A stretch of 8,467 bases of DNA from CAWEHT01 sp963808455 (GTDB lineage: Bacteria; Chloroflexota; Anaerolineae; CG2-30-64-16): the NCBI GenBank assembly GCA_963808455.1, contig CAWEHT010000204.1, forward strand, positions 1 through 8,467. Reading direction: 5' to 3'. How positions within the stretch are numbered: the stretch's first letter is position 1; the number at the start of each line of letters is the position of its first letter. The notes beneath the pieces were generated by a model. That model was not told the origin of the DNA. It saw nothing but the letters and a program-made list of their open reading frames with translations, and did no database searches. Below are positions 1 to 5,904 of the stretch, one piece after another. The translations under genes were made by a program, and so were the position numbers.

Positions 1-6
1 GAAGAC

Positions 7-303
7 CTACGCGTCCTTCCACGGGTAGCCGTAGTCCAGGACGACGACAACGTCCGTGCCATCGGGTGTCGCCGCGCCGTCGGTCTGACCGACGTTGTAT
101 AGGCTGAGCGACGTGGTTGGCCCGATGTAGCGTGAAACACTGGGGTATCGCCCCCAGTCGGCCAATATCATGGGCAGCCATGCGTAGGGCCTGGAGCCGT
201 TGCGCAGGGGCGCCGTTGAGAAAGCGGCGCAGGCGATGTTGGGCGCAGCGCAGGCGCACATGAGCAGCCATCCGATAAGTGCCACGGTCGGGACCCTCCT
301 CAT
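7..303 (-). CDS. Small putative secreted protein, unrecognised family
   Basis: I do not recognise this 98-residue protein. The ATG at 303 is preceded by an excellent Shine-Dalgarno (AAAGGAGG, about 7 nt upstream), so I believe the gene is real. The N-terminus is a classic export signal: MRR, then a hydrophobic stretch (about residues 5-19), then an Ala/Cys-rich segment ending ACAAF near residue 28. This suits signal peptidase I cleavage; the LMCAC stretch is only a poor lipobox. The mature part is rich in Tyr, Gly, Ser and Thr and ends in a hydrophobic strand (DVVVVLDYGYPW) followed by KDA and a TAG stop. A product ending immediately after a strand is odd, so it may be the front of a longer protein cut by a stop or frameshift; only 6 nt remain beyond the stop. 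It has its own candidate promoter and dyads upstream and is separated from the catabolic genes by about 785 nt. Confidence 0.6.
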   Translation of the reverse strand: MRRVPTVALIGWLLMCACAAPNIACAAFSTAPLRNGSRPYAWLPMILADWGRYPSVSRYIGPTTSLSLYNVGQTDGAATPDGTDVVVVLDYGYPWKDA

Positions 304-368
304 GACCTTCCTCCTTTCCTTGCCGGTGCTACGGCTTCCTATGCTTCTCCCTTCGTCAACAACATGTG

Positions 369-384
369 GCCACCAGGTGGTGGC
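369..384. repeat. Perfect inverted repeat in the leader of the small secreted-protein gene
   Basis: GCCACC and GGTGGC form perfect 6-bp arms around AGGT. The element lies 66 nt upstream of the ATG at 303 and downstream of the candidate promoter (397-427), so it would be an RNA hairpin or an operator in the 5' leader. No function can be assigned from sequence alone. Confidence 0.45.
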
Positions 385-396
385 GCGATCACCGTT

Positions 397-427
397 ATTC
401 TACCCCCTCCCCCGTAGGATGTGTCAA
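397..427 (-). promoter_or_regulatory. Candidate sigma-70-type promoter for the small secreted-protein gene
   Basis: On the minus strand a perfect TTGACA (427-422) is followed by TAGAAT (402-397, 5 of 6 to TATAAT). The 19-nt spacer is longer than the 17-nt ideal, so this is tentative. It would give a leader of roughly 85 nt. The -35 box lies inside the dyad at 421-440, an arrangement typical of repressor control. Confidence 0.35.
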
Positions 428-440
428 TACCCTTTGACAC
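421..440. promoter_or_regulatory. Operator-like dyad GTGTCAA-N6-TTGACAC
   Basis: Two perfect 7-bp arms (421-427 and 434-440) flank a 6-bp spacer, giving a 20-bp site of the size bound by dimeric TetR/GntR-like repressors. It covers the candidate -35 box of the promoter reading toward the small secreted-protein gene. The binding protein is unknown; the operator role is inferred from symmetry and position. Confidence 0.4.
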
Positions 441-442
441 GA

Positions 443-942
443 GTACTACGGCACTGTCAAGGTGAGGCCGGCACTGCCTCTCGCAACGGAAGCTGCACCG
501 CGCTGGAGGGAACTGGCTCAGGAGGCCGCCCCTCAGGGGCAACCAAGCGGCCCAGAACCGACGCGGTCACGTCAGCGAGGCGTCTCGGCGGCGGCCGGCA
601 GCACAACGTGTTGCAAACCTCGGTGAAACACTCACCTTGAAAGAACCCTAACACGAGTACTGGAGGTGGAGCGGAGGCGGTGCGGCCAAGACAGTGCAGT
701 AGGCTTTTCAGCGGTGCCGGGGGCGTGGCGTACCGACGGGCGGTTGGCGCGCTCAGCGGTAGGGTGGAGGCGGAGCCGGGTCTACGCCATCCGAGACGCT
801 GGAGATGCCCGGATTCGGGCCCCATCAGGCGGCGCGAGCGCCGGTGGGGATTTGTCAGCCGGCCCATGTCGGGCTCCGGTGGTGGTCTAAACATCGGCTC
901 GGAGCATCAGCCTGCGCCCGGGTCGCATCCGGTGCGCAGTTA
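443..942. other. GC-rich stretch without a supportable gene
   Basis: I see no gene here. The open frames on both strands (for example 894-457 minus and 666-890 plus) have Arg/Pro/Ser-rich low-complexity translations, no Shine-Dalgarno and no recognisable motif. I saw no tRNA-like cloverleaf. Small features are an 11-bp direct repeat, ACACGAGTACT, at 437-447 and 651-661, and a doubled CGGCACTG at 449-456 and 469-476. The stretch probably combines spacer with the 3' region of the PLP-enzyme transcript. Confidence 0.5.
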
Positions 943-984
943 ACGTGATGGGCGGCAGATGGCGCCATGTGCCGCCCATCATGT
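943..984. terminator. Very strong stem-loop downstream of the catabolic operon
   Basis: Arms GATGGGCGGCA (947-957) and TGCCGCCCATC (970-980) flank a central self-complementary ATGGCGCCAT, with one G/G mismatch pair. The stem extends outward through T946/A981, C944/G983 and A943/T984, skipping G945/T982. The whole is a nearly perfect 42-bp palindrome. It begins about 105 nt beyond the stop codon at 1089. There is no clear T-run after it on the minus strand, so it is not a classic intrinsic terminator; 3'-end stabilisation or factor-assisted termination are alternatives. Confidence 0.55.
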
Positions 985-993
985 GAGGGCCTG

Positions 994-1081
994 CCTGCCC
1001 GCTACGTGCCCGGCAGGGGTCGGACGGGCTTACCCGCCCGTGCGCAGCAGTCGCGGCGTCGATCAACGAGGACCTATCGAC
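994..1081. repeat. Three further stem-loops after the PLP-enzyme gene
   Basis: Three perfect 6-bp inverted repeats follow one another between the stop at 1089 and the large hairpin at 943-984. They are CCTGCC/GGCAGG (994-999 and 1012-1017), ACGGGC/GCCCGT (1024-1029 and 1036-1041) and GTCGAT/ATCGAC (1058-1063 and 1076-1081). With the big hairpin they make four stems in about 140 nt, suggesting a structured 3' region. Individually, short GC-rich stems can arise by chance. Confidence 0.4.
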
Positions 1082-1088
1082 CAGCAAC

Positions 1089-2549
1089 TCAGAGCAAGCC
1101 CACACGCCCGTTGAATTCGTCGATCAGGGCATCGATCTGGTCAACCTGATCGTGGACGCCGGTCCAATAGTCTTTCTGATACCACTGGGCCTGGATCTCG
1201 TCGTAGGTCTTGCCTTGTTGCTCGACCCACGTGTAGTACTTGAGGTTGTGGACGCGCTTGCGGGCCGGGTAGGTGAGCTCCTCGACGTAGTCGGTGCTCA
1301 GGCCCATCAGGTATTGGTGGTAGCCCACGGCTGCATCACGGGCGCTGTACGCGCCGCGTTCCTGGGTCAGCTCGCGCAGACGCGAGCCGTAGAGCTCCAT
1401 CGAGTCGGTCAACAAGGTGACGACCGCATCGCCTTCGCCCCACTCGTACCACTTGGCCATCTTGATCGCAGAAGCGATGTTGGCGGCGCCGGAGATGCCG
1501 ATCACCGGCAGGGCCTCGACCAGGCCCGTCGGCACGCCCATTTGCGCCAGGTACTTGCGGCCTTCCGGCTCGTTGAACAGCCGGATCATCTGCACCGGCA
1601 CCTCATCGTCCAGGGCGACTACCATATCGGTGTTCTTGACGTTGTGGATCCACGGTACGTGCTTGTCGCCGATGCCCTCGATGCGGTGCGCCCCGAAGCC
1701 GTTGCTCAGCAGCGTGGGGCACTGCAGCGCCTCGCCCGCCGCCAGCTTGCTCTGCGGGAACAACTCCTTCAGCCGATCGCCCGCGTTGATGGTGCCCGCC
1801 GAGCCGGTGGTGAAAACCGAACCGCGCAGGGTCTCGCCGGGGCGGAGTGTTTTTTCCAGCACTTCGGCGAAGGCGCTGCCCGTGACCGTGTAGTGCCACA
1901 GCGCATTGCCGAACTCTTCGAACTGGTTGAAGATCATGAGGTCCTGGCCCGAGCGGCGCAGCTCCCAGCACTTGTCAAAGATCTCCTTGACATTGCTTTC
2001 GGTGCCCGGGGTGGCGATCACTTCGCCAGCGATCTTCGACAGCCATTCGAAGCGTTCCCGGCTCATGCCTTCCGGCAGGATGGCGATGGACTGGCAGCCG
2101 AGCAAAGCCGAGTCGTAAGCGCCGCCGCGGCAATAGTTGCCGGTTGACGGCCACACTGCCTTCTGGGTGGTTGGATCGAACTGGCCGGTGACCAGCCGTG
2201 GCACCAGGCAGCCGAAGGCTGCGCCGACTTTGTGCGCCCCGGTGGGGAACCACTTGCCCACCAGCACGATGATGCGGGCATCCACGCCCGTCAATGCCTT
2301 GGGTAGGTCCAGATAGTTGACGCCGCCGAACCCGCCGCCGCCGGTGACCGGCTCGTTGTGCCAGCTGATGCGGAAGAGGTTGAGCGGGTTGACGTCCCAG
2401 AGGCCGACCTTCTTGAGCCCCACCTTGACCTTGGAGGGCACCAGCGCCGGGTTCTTCATCTGCTTGAAGGTCGGGACAATGATATTGCGCTCGCGCGCCC
2501 GTTGGACGGCGCGTTCGAGACGATCAGGCATCACGGTTAGGTCGATCAT
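1089..2549 (-). CDS. Fold-type II PLP-dependent enzyme (cysteine synthase / tryptophan synthase beta superfamily), 486 aa
   Basis: A PLP-dependent lyase or synthase of the TrpB/CysK superfamily; the exact reaction is unknown. Landmarks are the likely Schiff-base lysine K107 in FPTGAHKVGA, closer to the TrpB pattern TGAHK than to the CysK pattern; the substrate-loop motif STGN at 135-138; and the glycine-rich phosphate cup TTGSAGTINAGD at 247-258. A Gly-rich segment precedes the lysine (about 70-76). At 486 residues it is much longer than CysK (about 310) and longer than TrpB (about 400), with extra sequence at both ends; the C-terminal 90 residues are rich in Tyr, Trp and charged residues. 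It does not resemble diaminopropionate ammonia-lyase (YgeX) or OrtB as I remember them. The ATG at 2549 has GGAG 10 nt upstream. As the last gene after the carbamoyl module, it probably processes the amino acid that module releases (inference). Confidence 0.85.
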   Translation of the reverse strand: MIDLTVMPDRLERAVQRARERNIIVPTFKQMKNPALVPSKVKVGLKKVGLWDVNPLNLFRISWHNEPVTGGGGFGGVNYLDLPKALTGVDARIIVLVGKWFPTGAHKVGAAFGCLVPRLVTGQFDPTTQKAVWPSTGNYCRGGAYDSALLGCQSIAILPEGMSRERFEWLSKIAGEVIATPGTESNVKEIFDKCWELRRSGQDLMIFNQFEEFGNALWHYTVTGSAFAEVLEKTLRPGETLRGSVFTTGSAGTINAGDRLKELFPQSKLAAGEALQCPTLLSNGFGAHRIEGIGDKHVPWIHNVKNTDMVVALDDEVPVQMIRLFNEPEGRKYLAQMGVPTGLVEALPVIGISGAANIASAIKMAKWYEWGEGDAVVTLLTDSMELYGSRLRELTQERGAYSARDAAVGYHQYLMGLSTDYVEELTYPARKRVHNLKYYTWVEQQGKTYDEIQAQWYQKDYWTGVHDQVDQIDALIDEFNGRVGLL

Positions 2550-2574
2550 CGCAGAATATCTCCAATCCTTGTAC

Positions 2575-2679
2575 TAGTCCGGTAGTCTCGTAGTCGTGTC
2601 GTCATGTGGTCTTGTAGCAGGCTGGCCGCCGGCCTCGCTGCGTGGCGCCTCGACCGGCGACTACCAGACTGCTGGACTA
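2575..2679. repeat. Inverted-repeat element built from degenerate TAGTCnnG octamers
   Basis: The left arm (2575-2595) and right arm (2659-2679) are 21-bp inverted repeats matching at 18 of 21 positions. In plus-sense RNA two of the three differences become G-U wobbles. The left arm belongs to five octamers in register from 2575: TAGTCCGG, TAGTCTCG, TAGTCGTG, TCGTCATG, TGGTCTTG. The right side is three octamers from 2659 in the opposite sense: GACTACCA, GACTGCTG, GACTACCA. The centre folds as GCAG-GCT-GGCC-GCC-GGCC-TCG-CTGC. The element fills most of the gap between the two PLP-enzyme genes, and its right end contains the threonine-synthase-like stop codon (TAG at 2679-2677). It could be a MITE/REP-like insertion, a terminator or a processing signal. 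Confidence 0.65.
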
Positions 2680-3921
2680 CCAGGTGGCTGCCACGCGCTT
2701 CACGTCGGCCAGGTTGGCATCTACGACGTAAGGTTCTTTGACCGTGCGCCGCGCCGAGGCAATGTCCTTCAGGCCATTGCCGGTGGCGAGCACGACGATG
2801 CGCTCGTCCGGGCTGACCAGCCCGCCGGCCACTGCGGTCACCAGGCCGGCATAAGCCGCAGCTGCGGCCGGCTCGGCGAAGACGCCGCTGGCGCGCGCAA
2901 GCGCCGGGATCGCGGCCAGAATCTCATCATCGCTGACCTTGATGTAGGCCCCGCCGGTCTCGCGCACGGCCGCCAGCCCCTTGATGCGGTCGGCCGGCAG
3001 CCCGGCGGAGATACTATCGGCGATGGTCTGGGCATCGATCGGCTGCATGTCCATGGCTGCCATGCCCGTGCGCCATGCTTCGTAGAGGGCGGCCGACCCG
3101 GCTGCCTGGACGCCCATCAGCTTCGGCATGCGGTCGATCCAACCCAGGGCCCGCAGGTCCTTCAGCCCTTTGTGGATGCCGCCGATCACGCAACCGTCAC
3201 CCACCGGCACGAAGATGCGGTCCGGCGGGTCCCAGCCCAGCTGCTCGCAGATCTTGAGGGCGGCCGTCTTCTTGCCCTCGGTCATGTAAGGGTTGTATCC
3301 GGTGTTGCGGTTGTACCAGCCGAATTCCTTGGCTGCTTGCCCGCAGAGCACGAAGGCGTCATCGTACGTGCCTCGCACCAGCAACACCGTGCTGCCGTAA
3401 ACCAACAGCTGGGCGATCTTCGCCGGCGGCGCCGATTCCGGGACGAAGATCACGTTACGCTGGCCCACGCTGGCGCACAAAGCCGACAGGGCTGCCGCCG
3501 CGTTGCCGGTGCTGGCCGTGGTGATGACCTGGGCGCCGCGCTCGCGGCCCTTGACCACGGCGATCGCGCTCGCCCGATCCTTGAACGACGCGCTTGGCTG
3601 CCGCCCCTCGTCTTTGACCCAGACGTGCTTGAGGCCGAGGCCGGCGGCCAGCCGGTCGGCCCGGTAGAGGGGCGTCCAGCCGACTGCCAGCGGCGGCACC
3701 GGGCTTCCCGGCTCGACAGGCAGCAGGGGCTTGTAGCGCCAGATGGTGTAATCGCGGTCCTCGGCCAGGCTGGCCGGGCTGAGGCGCGTGGCGATCAGAT
3801 CGTAGTCGTAGCGCACGTCCACGATCCCTTCATCGCCATGCTTCGGGCAAACGTACTCGATCTCAGCCGGCGCGTACTCGGCCCCGCAGATCAGACACTT
3901 GAGTGCTTTGACGTGATCCAT
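2677..3921 (-). CDS. thrC: Threonine synthase-like PLP-dependent enzyme
   Basis: A 414-residue fold-type II PLP enzyme of the threonine synthase family (O-phosphohomoserine to threonine plus phosphate). The N-terminus has a zinc-ribbon-like pattern, C9-x2-C12 and C25-x2-H28. GWTPLYRADRL (81-91) is the family's substrate-entry segment, K114 in SASFKDRAS is the PLP lysine, STGN lies at 137-140, and GDGCVIGGIHKG (241-252) is the phosphate-binding loop. I chose the ATG at 3921, 14 nt after the carbamate kinase stop. GGGGTGAGG abuts it, an imperfect Shine-Dalgarno distance, so GTG at 3927 is possible. The frame is open upstream to 4350, but that part overlaps arcC and is spurious. No hom or thrB gene is nearby, and the setting is catabolic, so a role in degrading a hydroxy- or diamino acid is plausible. 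The last Trp codon and stop lie in or beside the inverted-repeat element. Confidence 0.82.
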   Translation of the reverse strand: MDHVKALKCLICGAEYAPAEIEYVCPKHGDEGIVDVRYDYDLIATRLSPASLAEDRDYTIWRYKPLLPVEPGSPVPPLAVGWTPLYRADRLAAGLGLKHVWVKDEGRQPSASFKDRASAIAVVKGRERGAQVITTASTGNAAAALSALCASVGQRNVIFVPESAPPAKIAQLLVYGSTVLLVRGTYDDAFVLCGQAAKEFGWYNRNTGYNPYMTEGKKTAALKICEQLGWDPPDRIFVPVGDGCVIGGIHKGLKDLRALGWIDRMPKLMGVQAAGSAALYEAWRTGMAAMDMQPIDAQTIADSISAGLPADRIKGLAAVRETGGAYIKVSDDEILAAIPALARASGVFAEPAAAAAYAGLVTAVAGGLVSPDERIVVLATGNGLKDIASARRTVKEPYVVDANLADVKRVAATW

Positions 3922-3935
3922 CCTCACCCCGTCTT

Positions 3936-4895
3936 TCAATCTGGGATGATCCAGGTGCCCGTCTTGCCGTCGAGAGCGTCGGCGATGTGCGGCGGGTCGG
4001 TGATCAGGCCCTTGCCATGCGGGTTGGCTTCCAGGAAGGCCATCATGGCCTCGATCTTGGGCCCCATGCTGCCCGAGAGGAAGTGCCCTTCTTTGTAGTA
4101 TTGCTTCGCCTCGCTCAACGTCAGCTTGTCGAGCCACTGTTGATTCGGCTTGTTGTAGTTGATCGCCACCTTTGCGACCGCCGTCGAGATCAAGAACAGG
4201 TCGACCTTGAGGTCCGAGGCCAGCAGCGCGCTGCCGCGGTCCTTGTCGATGACCGCATAGACGCCACGCAGGTTGCCCTGTTCGTCCTCGACGATCGGGA
4301 TGCCGCCGCCGCCAACGGCGACCACGATGTAGCCGGCATCGATCAGGCACTTGATGGCATCGCGCTCGATAATCCGCTGCGGGATAGGCGAGGCGATCAT
4401 GCGGCGCCAGCCGCGGCCGGCGTCTTCCTTGACCATCCAGCCTTCCTTCTCGAACTGCCTGGCCTTCTCCTTGGTGGTGAAGCCGCCGATGCCCTTGGTC
4501 GGATTCTTGAAGCCCGGGTCGTTGCGGTCCAGCACGACCTGCGTGACCACGGCCACGGCCGACCGGGCGATGCCCCGGCGCTTGAATTCATTGTCCAGGG
4601 CCTGCGAGAGCATATAGCCGATCGAGCCCTGGGTGTCCGCGCCGATGACGTCCAACGGTGTGACGTGCACCTCGCCCGCAGCCAGCTCGTTGCGGCGCAG
4701 GATGAAACCCACCTGCGGGCCATTGCCGTGGGACACGATCACGTTCCAGCCCCGCTGGATCATATCCGCGATGTGGCTGCACGTCTCTTCCACAGCTCTC
4801 ATCTGCGAGGCCACATCCTCGTGCTTGGTATCGGTGATCAGGGCGTTGCCGCCGACTGCTACCACTGCCGTCTTCGGACGATTTGCGTCTGCCAT
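3936..4895 (-). CDS. arcC: Carbamate kinase
   Basis: Carbamate kinase transfers phosphate from carbamoyl phosphate to ADP, yielding ATP and carbamate, which breaks down to CO2 and ammonia. It is the energy-harvesting step of arginine, agmatine and ureide fermentations. The 319 residues show the family landmarks: VVAVGGNALI (11-20), SHGNGPQVG (55-63), QGSIGYML (89-96), VLDRNDPGFKNPTKGIGG (121-138), VAVGGGGIP (192-200), VIDKDRGSALLASDL (215-229) and GSMGPKIEA (275-283). Length is normal. The frame can open at GTG 4913, overlapping the previous stop by 4 nt, but GGGAGG lies about 7 nt before the ATG at 4895 and nothing comparable precedes 4913, so I chose 4895. It lies 14 nt after the YgeW-like gene and 14 nt before the threonine-synthase-like gene, implying one transcript and carbamoyl-phosphate catabolism. 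Confidence 0.95.
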   Translation of the reverse strand: MADANRPKTAVVAVGGNALITDTKHEDVASQMRAVEETCSHIADMIQRGWNVIVSHGNGPQVGFILRRNELAAGEVHVTPLDVIGADTQGSIGYMLSQALDNEFKRRGIARSAVAVVTQVVLDRNDPGFKNPTKGIGGFTTKEKARQFEKEGWMVKEDAGRGWRRMIASPIPQRIIERDAIKCLIDAGYIVVAVGGGGIPIVEDEQGNLRGVYAVIDKDRGSALLASDLKVDLFLISTAVAKVAINYNKPNQQWLDKLTLSEAKQYYKEGHFLSGSMGPKIEAMMAFLEANPHGKGLITDPPHIADALDGKTGTWIIPD

Positions 4896-4909
4896 CCCAT
4901 TGCCTCCCA

Positions 4910-5889
4910 TCACGACATTGTCAAGGCCATCACGGCCTTCTGTGCATGCAGACGATTCTCTGCCTCATCGTAGACTACGGATTGTGGCCCGTCCATCACT
5001 GCATCGGTCACCTCGATATTGCGATCGGCCGGGAGCGGATGCATGTAGATGGCATCCGGTTTGGCCAATGCCATGCGCCGCTCGTCGGTGATCCAGCTTT
5101 CGTACTTTTTGATGATCCTGGCGCCCTCGTCGGCATCCGGCGTGTGGACCATGGCGCCCCACGACTTCGCGTAGACGACGTCGGCATCCTTGAACGCGGC
5201 GTCCATATCGTTGACGACCTCGAAACCGACGCCGAACTTGCGCGCCTGCTCGCGGCCTGGTCCATGATTTCGGGCATCAGGCGGAACTCGGGTGGGTGCG
5301 CCAGCACGACGTCCATGCCGAAGCGCGGCATCTGCAGCACCAGCGATTGCGGCACCGACATCGGCTTCTGGTAGGAGGCAGCATAGGCCCAGGAAACGAC
5401 CATCTTCTTGCGCCGCAGGTCGCGCCCCTTCTTTTCCACGACCGTCATAAGATCGGCCAGGCACTGGAAGGGATGGTAGATGTCGCACTGCATGTTGAGC
5501 ACCGGGACGCGCGAAGCTTTCGCGACGCCGTTCAGGTACCCGTTGCCGACGGCCCAATCGACATGCCGGATGGCGATGCCGTCGAAGTAGCGGCCGAAGA
5601 TCTCTCCGATCTCCTTGGGCGTGTCGCCATGAGCGATCTGGGTGGTCCTGCTTTCGATGAAGGCGCCATGCCCACCAAGCTGGGCCATGCCGGCTTCGAA
5701 GGAACCGCGGGTGCGCGTGCTGCTGAAAAAGAACAGCATCGCCAGGACCTTATCCCGCAAATAGGCGTGCGGGACGCCGAGGGCCCGCTGCCGCTTCAGG
5801 TCAAAGGCCACGTCCAGGACGGTCTCGACCTCTTCCTTGCTGAAATCCAGGTCGCCGATCAGATCGCGACCCCTGAGGTTGGTCTGCAT
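4910..5889 (-). pseudogene. ygeW: Frameshifted knotted carbamoyltransferase (YgeW / acetylornithine transcarbamoylase-like)
   Basis: A transcarbamoylase that would exchange a carbamoyl group between carbamoyl phosphate and an amino substrate. Motifs: carbamoyl-phosphate loop STRTR (57-61), IAHGDT (85-90), CDIYHPFQ (135-142, family HPxQ), HPLPAD (284-289) and a VYDEAENRLHAQKAVMA tail. SWAYAASYQKPMSVPQ (166-181) followed by RFGMDVVLAHP matches my recollection of E. coli YgeW and the proline-rich region of the knotted subfamily. The frame breaks near 5254-5255. Restoring one missing base (GCC-CGC instead of GCCGC on the coding strand) gives a continuous 326-residue protein that aligns to YgeW there without a gap. 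It is shorter than E. coli YgeW (about 396) and lacks its insertion before the HPLPAD motif. The ATG at 5889 has GGAAGGAG 8-9 nt upstream and follows the PyrB-like stop by 15 nt. N-acetylornithine transcarbamoylase is the main alternative. Whether the break is real is uncertain. Confidence 0.83.
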
Positions 5890-5904
5890 AGCTAGTCTCC
5901 TTCC

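Noticed and set aside
434..462. Rightward promoter starting from the TTGACA at 434-439
   Set aside because: No -10-like hexamer at 16-19 nt downstream and no gene to its right on the plus strand.
457..894. Minus-strand 145-codon open frame in the intergenic stretch
   Set aside because: No Shine-Dalgarno, Pro/Arg/Ser-rich low-complexity translation and no recognisable motif.
443..1088. tRNA or other structured RNA gene in the gene-free stretch
   Set aside because: No T-loop GTTCRA-type motif with matching stems was found; only simple hairpins are visible.
887..1105. Minus-strand 72-codon frame across the hairpin array
   Set aside because: Runs through the 42-bp palindrome and other stems, overlaps the end of the PLP gene and has no ribosome binding site.
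1152..2147. Long plus-strand open frame (331 codons) opposite the 486-aa PLP enzyme
   Set aside because: Antisense shadow in GC-rich DNA: its translation is Ala/Arg/His/Leu-rich with no motifs, while the minus frame has full PLP-enzyme motifs.
2550..2676. CRISPR-like repeat array in the gap between the PLP-enzyme genes
   Set aside because: The repeated unit is 8 bp and degenerate, without spacers; it is a palindromic/tandem repeat element.
2596..4098. 500-codon plus-strand open frame opposite the threonine-synthase-like gene
   Set aside because: It spans the inverted-repeat element, the gene and part of arcC without motifs; the reverse strand explains the whole stretch.
3922..4350. N-terminal extension of the threonine-synthase-like frame
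   Set aside because: These 143 codons overlap arcC in another frame and translate to Arg/Gly-rich nonsense; the family's N-terminal zinc-ribbon begins right after the ATG at 3921.
3987..4973. 328-codon plus-strand frame opposite arcC
   Set aside because: Shadow of the unambiguous carbamate kinase on the minus strand.
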